Source of the DNA: Nocardia abscessus NBRC 100374
GTDB taxonomy: Bacteria; Actinomycetota; Actinomycetes; Mycobacteriales; Mycobacteriaceae
Direction: 5' to 3'
DNA length: 64,000 bases
NCBI RefSeq assembly: GCF_000308455.1
Contig: NZ_BAFP01000106.1
Coordinates: forward strand, 1 to 64,000
Below, in pieces: positions 56,424 through 64,000 of the stretch. The notes below the pieces were generated by a model, which saw only the letters and a program-made list of their open reading frames with translations, had not been told where the DNA came from and made no database searches. Each line of letters begins with the position of its first letter. Position 1 is the first letter of the stretch. The position numbers were made by a program, and so were the translations under genes.

Positions 56424-57386
56424 ATGAAACTGATCGATCGGGTATCGGCCATCAACTGGAATCGGGTGCCCGACGAAAAGGACGCCGAGGTCTGGGACCG
56501 GCTGACCGGCAACTTCTGGCTGCCGGAAAAGGTGCCGGTCTCCAACGACATTCCGTCGTGGAACACCCTCACCGCCGACGAGAAGCAGCTCACCATGCGG
56601 GTCTTCACCGGCCTGACCCTGCTGGACACCATCCAGGGCACGGTCGGCGCGGTGAGCCTGATCCCCGACGCGCTGACCCCGCACGAGGAGGCGGTGCTGA
56701 CCAACATCGCGTTCATGGAGTCGGTGCACGCCAAGAGCTACAGCTCGATCTTCTCCACGCTGTGCTCCACCCGCGAGATCGATGAGGCGTTCCGCTGGTC
56801 GGAGGAGAACCGCAACCTCCAGCGCAAGGCCGAGATCGTGCTGGGGTACTACAACGGCGAGGATCCGCTCAAGCGCAAGGTCGCCTCGACGCTGCTGGAG
56901 AGCTTCCTGTTCTACTCCGGCTTCTACCTGCCGATGCACTGGTCGTCGCGGGCCAAGCTGACCAACACCGCCGACATGATCCGATTGATCATCCGGGACG
57001 AAGCGGTGCACGGTTACTACATCGGCTACAAGTATCAGAAGGGCCTCGAGCTGGTCTCCCAGGCCGAGCGCGAGGAGCTCAAGAACTACACCTTCGAGCT
57101 GCTGTTCGAGCTCTACGACAACGAGGTCGAGTACACCCAGGACCTCTACGACGAGGTGGGCCTCACCGAGGACGTCAAGAAGTTCCTCCGCTACAACGCC
57201 AACAAGGCGCTGATGAACCTCGGCTACGAGGGCCTGTTCCCCAAGGACGAAACCGAGGTGAACCCCGCCATCCTCTCGGCGCTGTCCCCCAACGCCGACG
57301 AGAACCACGACTTCTTCTCCGGCTCGGGCTCGAGCTACGTCATCGGCAAGGCGGTCAACACCGAGGACGAAGACTGGGAGTTCTGA
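56424..57386 (+). CDS. nrdF: Class Ib ribonucleotide reductase beta subunit (R2F)
   Basis: 320 aa. Metal ligands and the radical site fit class Ib: D in LLDTIQGTVGA, ESVHAKSYSS (Glu, His and the Tyr), LLESFLFYSG (Glu), and IIRDEAVHGYYIG (Glu, His). The C-terminus ends in EDEDWEF, the tail that docks to the large subunit. It makes deoxyribonucleotides with a Mn or Fe cofactor and needs NrdE, NrdH and NrdI elsewhere. By order it corresponds to Rv3048c (nrdF2). GGAGG precedes the ATG. Confidence 0.97.
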   Translation: MKLIDRVSAINWNRVPDEKDAEVWDRLTGNFWLPEKVPVSNDIPSWNTLTADEKQLTMRVFTGLTLLDTIQGTVGAVSLIPDALTPHEEAVLTNIAFMESVHAKSYSSIFSTLCSTREIDEAFRWSEENRNLQRKAEIVLGYYNGEDPLKRKVASTLLESFLFYSGFYLPMHWSSRAKLTNTADMIRLIIRDEAVHGYYIGYKYQKGLELVSQAEREELKNYTFELLFELYDNEVEYTQDLYDEVGLTEDVKKFLRYNANKALMNLGYEGLFPKDETEVNPAILSALSPNADENHDFFSGSGSSYVIGKAVNTEDEDWEF

Positions 57387-57506
57387 ACTCCGCCGCTACG
57401 GCTACGGCTCGAGGCGATCGGTCCCTCGGATCGCCTCGTCCGGGCCGGATGCCGGAACAGCGCCTTCCAGTCGCCGCCGCAGGTCTGAGGCCGATGCCTC
57501 TGCCCT

Positions 57507-58871
57507 TCAGATCCCCAGCACCAACTTGGCCGTCGTGAAGTAGATGATCAGGCCGGTGGCGTCGACCAGGGTGGTGACCATCGGGGCGGAGACGACTGCC
57601 GGGTCGATGCGCAGTTTCTTGGCCAGCAGCGGCATGGTGCCGCCGATGGTGGCCGCCCAGCCGCAGATCAGGATCAGGGTGATGCCGACGACCAAGGCGA
57701 TCCGCGGGCCGACGAACACCGCGCCGATCGCCAGGCCCACCGAGGCCAGCAGCGAGCCCAGCACCAGGCCGACCCGGCATTCCCGCCAGATCACCTTCAA
57801 CAGGTCCGACGCCCGGACCTCACCGACCGCCACCGCGCGCACGCAGGCGGTGGCGGCTTGCGCGCCCGCGTTCCCGCCCGCGCCGATCAGCAGTGGGATG
57901 AACAGCGCCAGGTGCGCGGCCTGCTGCAAGGTGCCCTCGAAGAAATCGGTCACACTCACCGTGAGGGTCGCGGCGAACAGCAACAGCAGCAGCCACAACG
58001 CGCGGTAGCGGGCCAGCTGGAACACCCCGGCGGCCATGTAGTGGCCCTCCCACGGCGCGGAACCCGCTTGCAGCGCGACGTCCTCGCTGTCGGCGGCCTC
58101 GATCACCTCCACCGCGTCGTCGATGGTGAGCAACCCGACCAACCGGTCCTCACTGTCCACCACCGGAAGGTTGATGTCGTTGGTCTCGCGCATCAACCGG
58201 GCGGCCTTCTCCGCCGAATCGGTGGCGCGCGCGAAGGCGGGCTCGGTGACCACCAGCTCCGACACCATCGTCTCGGGCTTGCTGAGTACCAGCTCCCGCA
58301 GTTCGACGATCCCGGTCAGCCGCCTGCCCGCGTCGACCACGGGCAGGGTGTACACCGTCTCGGCGTTGCCGCCCTTGGTCCGCACCATGCCGAGCGCTTC
58401 GGCCACCGTGAGGTTGCGCGGCAGCGCCACCACCTCCGGCGTCATGTACTGCCCCGCCGAGCCCTCCGGGTAGCCCAGCAGGCTCGCGGTCATCCGCCGC
58501 TCGCGCGGACTCAGCCCGGCCAGCGCCTTCTTGGCCACCTTGGCGGGCGCCTCGCGCAACATGCGGGCGCGGTCGTCGGGCGCCATGCCCTCGACCAGGT
58601 CGCGGAAGCTCTGGTCACGCAGCCCTTGCAGGATCTGCTGCTGGTCGACCGGCTCGAGCTCCTCGAACACGGCCAGCGCCAGGTCTTTGTCGAGCAGGCG
58701 GAACGCCATCCCGGCTCGTACCGCGTCCATGCGGGCGAGCTGGTCGGCGATGACGTGCGGCGGATGGTTGCCGAGCCAGTCCAGCGCGGCGTCCACGCGG
58801 CGGGATTCGACGACGTCCTGCAGGGATTCGGACAGCGTCGGACGTACTTCGATGATGTCGGTCTGCGACAT
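57507..58871 (-). CDS. mgtE: Magnesium transporter MgtE
   Basis: 454 aa. An N-terminal helical domain (LQDVVESRRVDAALDWLGNH) and two CBS domains (about residues 135-250, NLTVAEALGMVRTKGGNAET and DINLPVVDSEDRLVGLLTID) precede five transmembrane helices with conserved PLLIGAGGNAGAQA and the GGTMPLLAKKL loop. It conducts Mg2+ (or Co2+), gated by intracellular Mg2+. ATG follows AGAGGACC. The roughly 700-bp region upstream is long for such a gene, but no recognisable Mg-sensing M-box structure was found by eye. Confidence 0.95.
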   Translation of the reverse strand: MSQTDIIEVRPTLSESLQDVVESRRVDAALDWLGNHPPHVIADQLARMDAVRAGMAFRLLDKDLALAVFEELEPVDQQQILQGLRDQSFRDLVEGMAPDDRARMLREAPAKVAKKALAGLSPRERRMTASLLGYPEGSAGQYMTPEVVALPRNLTVAEALGMVRTKGGNAETVYTLPVVDAGRRLTGIVELRELVLSKPETMVSELVVTEPAFARATDSAEKAARLMRETNDINLPVVDSEDRLVGLLTIDDAVEVIEAADSEDVALQAGSAPWEGHYMAAGVFQLARYRALWLLLLLFAATLTVSVTDFFEGTLQQAAHLALFIPLLIGAGGNAGAQAATACVRAVAVGEVRASDLLKVIWRECRVGLVLGSLLASVGLAIGAVFVGPRIALVVGITLILICGWAATIGGTMPLLAKKLRIDPAVVSAPMVTTLVDATGLIIYFTTAKLVLGI

Positions 58872-59567
58872 GAGAGGACCTCAGCACATGCGTGAGTGAA
58901 CAGAGAGCTCGAAATTCACACCGCGGGCGCCGGCCCCTGCCGTCGCGACCTGACTAGGAATGCGAAGGGGCGGCGCCGCGCGGCCTTCGACTGGGAGGTT
59001 CGCTGCGCATCGCTACCCCACCTCCCTCTCGTCGTCGCCGCGGATCTCGGATATCCGCACCATTCGGATCAACATCTCGCGGACGCGGAAACGTCCTCGT
59101 GCAGCTTACATCGCTTCGGGGACGATGATCACCATACGACACCGCGCTGTGACCGAAGCCGCTGCGCACCGTCGGGAATCGGGCATCCGACGATGCCGCC
59201 CGCACCGGACGACGTGACAGCCACTGGGCGGCGCGACGGTGGCCGACTCGTCCGGCCGCGGCACGAAAGGCGGCAGCGTGACCACGCGCGAGAACCAGGG
59301 ACGGAATCTGGCGCCGCTGAAGCAGCGCGGCCCGCATTCCTGACCGAACCCCGCGCGGTCGTCCACTGCCCATCTCCCCCGCCGTGTGTCGCCGGACGCC
59401 GAGCGTCGAATCGCACGTGAGAGCGGACAGCGGGACCAGCCGAGCCGTCCTCGAGGCGTTCGGGCCGGTCTCACACCGCCGCCACAAGAATCCTGTTGCG
59501 AGAGTGGATTTCACCACCTTTGTCATACTCCGACGGATGTCCGGTCGGTCGGGTTTACTTCCTTTTC
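58872..59567. other. Long non-coding gap
   Basis: 696 bp between divergent mgtE and the P450 gene. Open frames exist on both strands but none has a start, codon pattern or family match. It probably holds both promoters and a long mgtE leader. Confidence 0.55.
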
Positions 59568-60929
59568 ATGTCTGCCACTTCTTCCGTCGCCAGCGGGCAA
59601 CCCCCGATGGCCGCGGGCCGCCTCCGCAACACCAAACGCTTTGTAACCGATCCGATTACGTTTCTCTCCGACTCCATGACTCGGCACGGCGACGTCTTTC
59701 GGTTCCAGCTGATCACCGGGGACATGGTCGGGATCACCCATCCCCACCACATCAAGTACATCTTGCAGGAACGCATGGCCAACTTCACCCGCGAGACCCA
59801 GATGTACGGCATCATCGAACCGTTCGTGGGGCGCGGGCTGGCGACCATCGCCGACCACAGCCGGTGGCGACGCAACCGCCGCCTCGTCCAACCCGCCTTT
59901 CACCACAAGAGGATCAACGCGCTCAGCGAGATCATGGTCGCCGAGATCGAGTCCATGTGCGACGAATGGGCCGAACATGCCCACGCCGGACGATGGATCG
60001 ACATCGGCGAGCAGATGAGCCACCTCACATTGCGGATCGTGGTGCGGGCGCTGTTCGGACTGGATCCCCACGGCCCGGAGGTCAGCGGCTTCTCCCGCGC
60101 GACGCAGAAGGTGAATGCCGAATTGGGCAAGTTCGTGCGAATGCCCCTGGTACCACTGAAGTTTCCGACGCCGAGTCACCGACGCTTCTGGCGCGCTATT
60201 GCCGAGATGGATGCCATCGTCTACAAGGTGATCGACAAGTTGCGCGACACCGACAACGATGGCCTGCTATCCATGCTCATCAACGCCACAGACGCCGATA
60301 CCGACGAGAGCCTCACCGACCGGGAGCTGCGCGACGAGGTCGTCACCATGCTCTTCGCTGGTCACGAGACCAGCGCCTCGGCCATGACGTCAGCCATGCT
60401 ACTGCTGCAACTGCATCCGGAAGTGCGGCGGCAGCTGCGCGATGAGGTTGACGCCGCGTTGTCCGGTGGGCACGCCACCATGAGCGACTTGCCCGCACTG
60501 CCCTACAGCAAGCAGGTGCTGGAGGAGGTGCTGCGGCTCAAGCCACCGGCATGGATGGGACAACGTCGTGCCGCCGAGGACGACGAGATCGGGGGCTACC
60601 ACATTCCGGCAGGCACTCCGCTGATGTTCAGCTATTACCATGCACACCGGAATCCCGAGTGCTGGGACCAGCCGGACACCTTCGACCCGGACCGCTTCAC
60701 CGCCGACGCGATCGCCGCCCGTGACCGGAACGTGTATCTGCCCTTCGGTGCGGGCGGGCACCTCTGCATCGGCAACGCGTTCGCGATGATGGAGATGCAA
60801 CTCGCGCTCGCGACCATCATGCGACGGTTCGAGTTCGCCATCGAGAACCCAGACCTCACCCCGACTTCCGCGCTGACCCTCAACACCAAGTTCCCGGTCA
60901 TTGCGACGCTGACCGAACGGACGACATGA
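59568..60929 (+). CDS. Cytochrome P450
   Basis: 453 aa. The I-helix oxygen-binding motif is LFAGHETSASAMTSAMLLLQ. The K-helix ExxR is EEVLRLKPPAWMGQRR, and the heme loop FGAGGHLCIGNAFAMMEMQ supplies the Cys ligand. PERF-like residues appear as DPDRFTADAI. It resembles bacterial P450s near the CYP102/fatty-acid hydroxylase-like group; the substrate is unknown. The ATG at 59568 gives a typical N-terminus; in-frame codons upstream are Pro/Ser noise. No ferredoxin or reductase lies next to it. It may or may not tailor the NRPS product 4 kb away. Confidence 0.94.
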   Translation: MSATSSVASGQPPMAAGRLRNTKRFVTDPITFLSDSMTRHGDVFRFQLITGDMVGITHPHHIKYILQERMANFTRETQMYGIIEPFVGRGLATIADHSRWRRNRRLVQPAFHHKRINALSEIMVAEIESMCDEWAEHAHAGRWIDIGEQMSHLTLRIVVRALFGLDPHGPEVSGFSRATQKVNAELGKFVRMPLVPLKFPTPSHRRFWRAIAEMDAIVYKVIDKLRDTDNDGLLSMLINATDADTDESLTDRELRDEVVTMLFAGHETSASAMTSAMLLLQLHPEVRRQLRDEVDAALSGGHATMSDLPALPYSKQVLEEVLRLKPPAWMGQRRAAEDDEIGGYHIPAGTPLMFSYYHAHRNPECWDQPDTFDPDRFTADAIAARDRNVYLPFGAGGHLCIGNAFAMMEMQLALATIMRRFEFAIENPDLTPTSALTLNTKFPVIATLTERTT

Positions 60930-61016
60930 TCGGCTGACCGGTTACCATCATCGGTGCTCGCCGTGCATCGAGCGGATGAGTAATCACTCTGGGGACGGGC
61001 TGCCGGGACACAGCGT

Positions 61017-61122
61017 TCACCGCTTATGGGCGACCGCGCTCCAGCGATTCACTTGCGAGTCGAGCCATGCCGGTGACTCGGCCTGCGGGCGCCACTGGTC
61101 GGCGACGACGATTCCCGGGTCC
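61017..61122 (-). pseudogene. Truncated 3' end of a DUF574 methyltransferase
   Basis: The minus-strand tail DPGIVVADQWRPQAESPAWL, ending in DSQVNRWSAVAHKR and stop, nearly duplicates the C-terminus of the intact gene at 63234 onward (DPGVVVANQWRPATESPAWL, DAQVNCWSAVGRKR). Similarity holds from the stop back to about 61122, then ends abruptly. No start or Rossmann core is present, so it is a relic of a duplication or recombination. Confidence 0.8.
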
Positions 61123-61203
61123 GGGAGCGGCCCACGGGCTGCCGATCGATAGCACCACCACTTCCGACTGCGATGGGTGCACGAATTCCGGGCACACACC
61201 GGA

Positions 61204-61752
61204 CTACGAGCGCACCGGCGGTGTCGGATCGGTCGTCTCGAGCACGGCGCGCTCCACATCGTCCCAGGTCGCGACGTGGCGCACCCAGCCGGGAATCGGC
61301 TCCGGCTGCACGCCGAACAGCAACCGGTACGGCACCAGATCGCACAGCGCCCGGTGCACGTCGAGGCGATCGTCGATCATGTGCGTGATGCCGAGTTCGG
61401 CGCAGTGCACCGCCTTGTCCGCCCGCGCGCGGCAGAAGCGCACGTTCTCGCGTGCGATCCCGGTCCGGTCGTAGAAGTCGTGGTGATCGAGCCACTGGCG
61501 GGTGCGCTGCTCGATCCGGGGGCCGCATTTGGAAATGACCCAGGCGCGCCCCTCGAAGCGCCGGACCAGACGTGGCAGGACTTCGAAAGCGCCTGTGGTG
61601 GGCGGCGTACGCAGCGCCTCTTCGAGTCCGCCGGAGAGGAATACCGTGTCCTCGTCGCCCGGCGCCATGGCTGCCCCTTGGATGACCCGGCCGAAATCGA
61701 CGCCGAGTCGAGGTTGCCTTTCTTCGTTCGAGTGTCTTCTCACTTCGTTCAT
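61204..61752 (-). CDS. HAD-like protein with DxGxxI motif, unknown
   Basis: 182 aa. RLGVDFGRVIQGAAMAPGDE has a HAD-like first motif in which the second Asp is replaced (DFGRV rather than DxD). AWVISKCGPRIEQRTRQWLD and ITHMIDDRLDVHRAL provide the second/third motif features (Lys in SKCG, Asp pair in IDDR). This combination is seen in actinobacterial HAD-type proteins whose phosphatase activity is unproven. The ATG at 61752 was chosen because upstream frame is noise. It lies between the truncated and intact DUF574 copies. Confidence 0.72.
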   Translation of the reverse strand: MNEVRRHSNEERQPRLGVDFGRVIQGAAMAPGDEDTVFLSGGLEEALRTPPTTGAFEVLPRLVRRFEGRAWVISKCGPRIEQRTRQWLDHHDFYDRTGIARENVRFCRARADKAVHCAELGITHMIDDRLDVHRALCDLVPYRLLFGVQPEPIPGWVRHVATWDDVERAVLETTDPTPPVRS

Positions 61753-61996
61753 ACGGTTCCAGCGTGCGGCAATCGCACCGTCTTCCGCCAGCGGATTTTT
61801 CCGCTGGCAGTACTCGGTGGCATGGCGACCTGGCCTGTGACGATCCGGTTGTAGGGCGGGCCTCGGTGGAGAGCGCATTCCTGGCCGAATTCGATGCGTC
61901 GAGCGCCGAACGGTTGCCCAGGAGCCGCGGACTGGGAACAGTGAGGTACGGAGGCTGCGGCGTTCGCCGCGGCGGGTACACACGGAGGAGATTTTC

Positions 61997-62989
61997 GTGC
62001 GCTTCGGCATCTTCATTCCGCAGGGTTGGCGGCTCGATCTGGTGGGCATCGACCCGGCGGACCAGTGGGGGGTGATGCGAGACCTCGCCCAGCGCGCCGA
62101 CGCGAACCCGGCGTGGGAATCGCTGTGGGTCTACGACCACTTCCACACCGTCCCGGTCCCCACCGAAGAGGCGACGCACGAAGCATGGACGCTGATGTCG
62201 GCGTTCGCCGCGGCCACCGCACGCGTCCGCCTGGGCCAGATGTGTACCGCGATCAGCTACCGCAACCCGGCCTACCTGGCCAAGGTCGCCGCGACGGTCG
62301 ACCTGATCTCCGGCGGCCGCGTCGAGATGGGCATCGGCGGTGGCTGGTACGAACACGAATGGCGCGCCTACGGCTACGGCTTCCCGTCCGCGGGCGAACG
62401 ACTGGGCCGTCTCGACGAAGGTGTGCAGATCTTCCGGCAGGCATGGACGACGGGCTCGGCCACACTCGACGGCAAGCACTACCAGGTCGACGGCGCCATC
62501 GTGCGTCCGTTCCCCTTGCAGGAGAACGGAATTCCGCTCTGGATCGCGGGAGGCGGCGAGAAGAAGACACTGCGCATCGCCGCGAAATACGCGCAGTACA
62601 CCAATTTCAGCGGTAATCCCGAGGAGTTCACCCGCAAGTCCGACATCCTGCGCACCCACTGCGCGGAGGTCGGCACCGACTTCGACGCCATCGTGCGCAC
62701 GTCGAACTTCAACGTCGCGATCGGTTCGACGCAGGCCGAAGTCGAGGAGCGCCTCGCGACCCTGGCCGCGCGCCTGACCCCTTTCATCGGCGCCGACGGA
62801 GCCAAGACCCACATCGACGACGTCTACCGCGGCTCCGCCGCCGTCGGCACCCCCGAGCAGATCATCGAAAACCTCGGCCAGGTCCGAGCTCTCGGCCTCG
62901 GCTACGCCATCCTCAACTTCCCCGAATCCGCCTACGACACCTCCGGCATCGAACTCTTCGAACGCGAAGTGATCCCGGCACTGAGCTGA
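61997..62989 (+). CDS. LLM-class (F420-dependent) oxidoreductase
   Basis: 330 aa luciferase-like monooxygenase. The N-terminus is MRFGIFIPQGWRLDLVGIDP, then SLWVYDHFHTVPVPTEEATH, TARVRLGQMCTAISYRNPAY, GRVEMGIGGGWYEHEWRAYG and IPLWIAGGGEKKTLRIAAKY. F420 dependence is inferred from the subfamily (F420-binding positions near SLWVYDHFHT); the substrate is unknown. The GTG at 61997 has GGAGGAGA ten bases upstream. It runs away from the HAD-like gene from a shared 244-bp intergenic region. Confidence 0.92.
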   Translation: MRFGIFIPQGWRLDLVGIDPADQWGVMRDLAQRADANPAWESLWVYDHFHTVPVPTEEATHEAWTLMSAFAAATARVRLGQMCTAISYRNPAYLAKVAATVDLISGGRVEMGIGGGWYEHEWRAYGYGFPSAGERLGRLDEGVQIFRQAWTTGSATLDGKHYQVDGAIVRPFPLQENGIPLWIAGGGEKKTLRIAAKYAQYTNFSGNPEEFTRKSDILRTHCAEVGTDFDAIVRTSNFNVAIGSTQAEVEERLATLAARLTPFIGADGAKTHIDDVYRGSAAVGTPEQIIENLGQVRALGLGYAILNFPESAYDTSGIELFEREVIPALS

Positions 62990-62997
62990 CCCACCAC

Positions 62998-63040
62998 GGG
63001 GCAGGTCCCTCGAGCGGCCGAGCCCTCGAATTCCTGCCCC
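62998..63040 (+). terminator. Possible terminator of the LLM gene
   Basis: GGGGCAGG and CCTGCCCC form an eight-base stem with a long, itself partly pairable, loop, nine bases after the stop codon. No T-run. Confidence 0.4.
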
Positions 63041-63105
63041 TGCAGAACCTCGAAGCCCAGCTCACCGCTTACCCACCACCGACGGAGCGAGTCTTACGAG
63101 CGACC

Positions 63106-63219
63106 GTTCGCGGCCGTCTCGCGCCCGAGCAACCGAAGCGCATGCGCCGTAGGCGCGAGTCTCGGTTGCTCGGGCGCGAGACATAAGGGGCCGCGAACAC
63201 GCAGCGCCGCAGGCGCTGC
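63106..63219. repeat. Palindromic intergenic repeat element, copy B
   Basis: Same design as copy A at 36.1 kb but reverse-oriented. The outer arms are GTTCGCGGCC (63106-63115) and complement (63189-63198). The inner arms are 21-bp exact inverted repeats at 63116-63136 and 63162-63182, starting GTCTCGCGCCCGAGCAACCG. A side hairpin GCAGCGCC/GGCGCTGC lies at 63201-63219. The link CATAAGGGG matches the reverse complement of copy A's CCCCTTTATG with one base less. It sits at the 3' side of the DUF574 gene. Confidence 0.85.
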
Positions 63220-63233
63220 CGAACAAACAGAGT

Positions 63234-64000
63234 TCACCGCTTTCGGCCGACCGCGCTCCAGCAGTTCACTTGCGCGTCGAGCCATGCCGGTGACTCGGTC
63301 GCCGGGCGCCACTGGTTGGCGACGACGACTCCCGGGTCCAGCAGTTCCAATCCGGTGAAGAATTGGGCGAATTCGTCCCGTGTGCGCGCTTGGGCGTAGA
63401 CCCCGCTCTGCCGGTACACGGCGAGGGCGTCGGACATGATCTCCGGTTCGAGGTCGGCGGTGATATGCGAAACCACGAGGAACGAACCCGGGGCAAGGGC
63501 GTCCAGCAATGTCTCGACGATTGCGTAGGGTTTGTGCTCGTCGGACAGGAAATGCAGCACGGCCACCAGGCTCAGTGCTACCGGGCGCTTCAGGTCCAGG
63601 GTGTCGAGGAGTGCGGGCGCGGACAGGATCGCCGCGGGAGCTTTCAGGTCGGCATCGACGTAGGCGGTGCGTCCCTCCGGGGTGCCGGTGAGCAGCGCAC
63701 GGGCGTGGCTCAACACGATCGGGTCGTTGTCCACGTAGACCACACGCGCAGCGGGCTGCGGCGCCTGGGCCACCTGGTGCAGGTTCGGCTCGGTGGGGAT
63801 GCCGGTGCCGATGTCGAGGAACTGTGTCACGCCCAGCGCGGTGAGGGCGTTCACCGCGCGGTGCATGAACAGCCGGTTCTGCCGAGCCGCGACACGGGCG
63901 GTGGGAAACGCCGCGACCACCTTCTCGGCCGCGTCCCGATCCGCCTGGTAATGGTCTTTCCCACCCAGGACGTAGTCGTATATTCGGGCGCTGCTCGGCA
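63234..64000 (-). CDS. SAM-dependent methyltransferase, DUF574 family, 5' end outside window
   Basis: At least 255 aa with the DUF574 pattern: SSARIYDYVLGGKDHYQADR near the window edge, ARQNRLFMHRAVNALTALG, FLDIGTGIPTEPNLHQVAQ (SAM motif I), VVYVDNDPIVLSHARALLTG (acidic residue binding ribose), ALSLVAVLHFLSDEHKPYAI and LLDALAPGSFLVVSHITADL. The family methylates unknown small molecules, often near natural-product genes. The start is beyond position 64000. A truncated copy of its 3' end occurs at 61017. Confidence 0.92.
   Translation of the reverse strand, partial: PSSARIYDYVLGGKDHYQADRDAAEKVVAAFPTARVAARQNRLFMHRAVNALTALGVTQFLDIGTGIPTEPNLHQVAQAPQPAARVVYVDNDPIVLSHARALLTGTPEGRTAYVDADLKAPAAILSAPALLDTLDLKRPVALSLVAVLHFLSDEHKPYAIVETLLDALAPGSFLVVSHITADLEPEIMSDALAVYRQSGVYAQARTRDEFAQFFTGLELLDPGVVVANQWRPATESPAWLDAQVNCWSAVGRKR

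Noticed and set aside
58872..59567. Mg-sensing M-box riboswitch upstream of mgtE
   Set aside because: I looked for the conserved GGUGAGGCUCC-type core and paired stems on the minus strand and found no convincing match. A covariance model search would decide.
59568..60929. P450 as a tailoring enzyme of the NRPS product
   Set aside because: It lies 4.3 kb downstream beyond nrdF and mgtE and is not in the same operon. A functional link is possible but has no support.

Overview
The window is high-GC actinobacterial DNA, most likely from Nocardia or a close mycolic-acid relative (inferred from codon and base bias, gene content and gene order). The backbone follows the Mycobacterium tuberculosis trmU-iscS to nrdF2 segment (Rv3024c to Rv3048c) almost gene for gene: mnmA/iscS, an acyltransferase pair, etfA/etfB, the methylglucose lipopolysaccharide (MGLP)-type polysaccharide genes (methyltransferase, GH57 branching enzyme, GT4 glucosyltransferase, hexapeptide transferase, two further methyltransferases), echA17, a Nudix hydrolase, an ABC ATPase, serB, ctaD, fecB and nrdF.

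Layout. 1-3.2 kb: MetE-like fragment, mnmA and iscS on the minus strand. 3.3-6.2 kb: a His-rich secreted protein, then an accessory cassette of two WXG100-like proteins, a WXG-type polymorphic toxin and a likely immunity protein. 6.5-11 kb: OlsA/OlsB-like acyltransferases, type II NADH dehydrogenase and a divergent LysR regulator. 11-14.5 kb: second accessory island of lower GC, with an IPT/TIG-trypsin fusion, a frameshifted small gene, a Cys-rich unknown and an XRE/DUF397 pair. 14.7-18.5 kb: second MetE-like enzyme, small secreted protein, a decayed menC-like remnant and etfA/etfB. 18.8-30.4 kb: polysaccharide cluster and associated genes. 30.5-35.9 kb: ABC ATPase, PTH2-like protein, chagasin-like inhibitor, SerB and CtaD. 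36-38.6 kb: repeat element, VOC protein and FecB.

38.6-55.3 kb is the most distinctive region. An orphan N-terminal adenylation-domain fragment (153 aa) precedes a 4434-aa three-module NRPS (C-A-T-E / C-A-T / C-A-T-E-TE). A translationally coupled DrrA/DrrB/DrrC-like ABC exporter follows. This looks like a complete small-peptide make-and-export unit next to a FecB-type siderophore-binding lipoprotein. The peptide cannot be named from sequence: module 1 has an ornithine-like specificity code, while modules 2 and 3 share an unfamiliar hydrophobic code.

55.5-64 kb: small membrane protein, nrdF, mgtE, a cytochrome P450, and a segment with a HAD-like protein and an F420-type oxidoreductase. That segment lies between a DUF574 methyltransferase and a truncated copy of its 3' end. 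A palindromic intergenic repeat family occurs at least twice, with a third half copy, and a 75-bp tandem repeat lies between echA17 and the Nudix gene.
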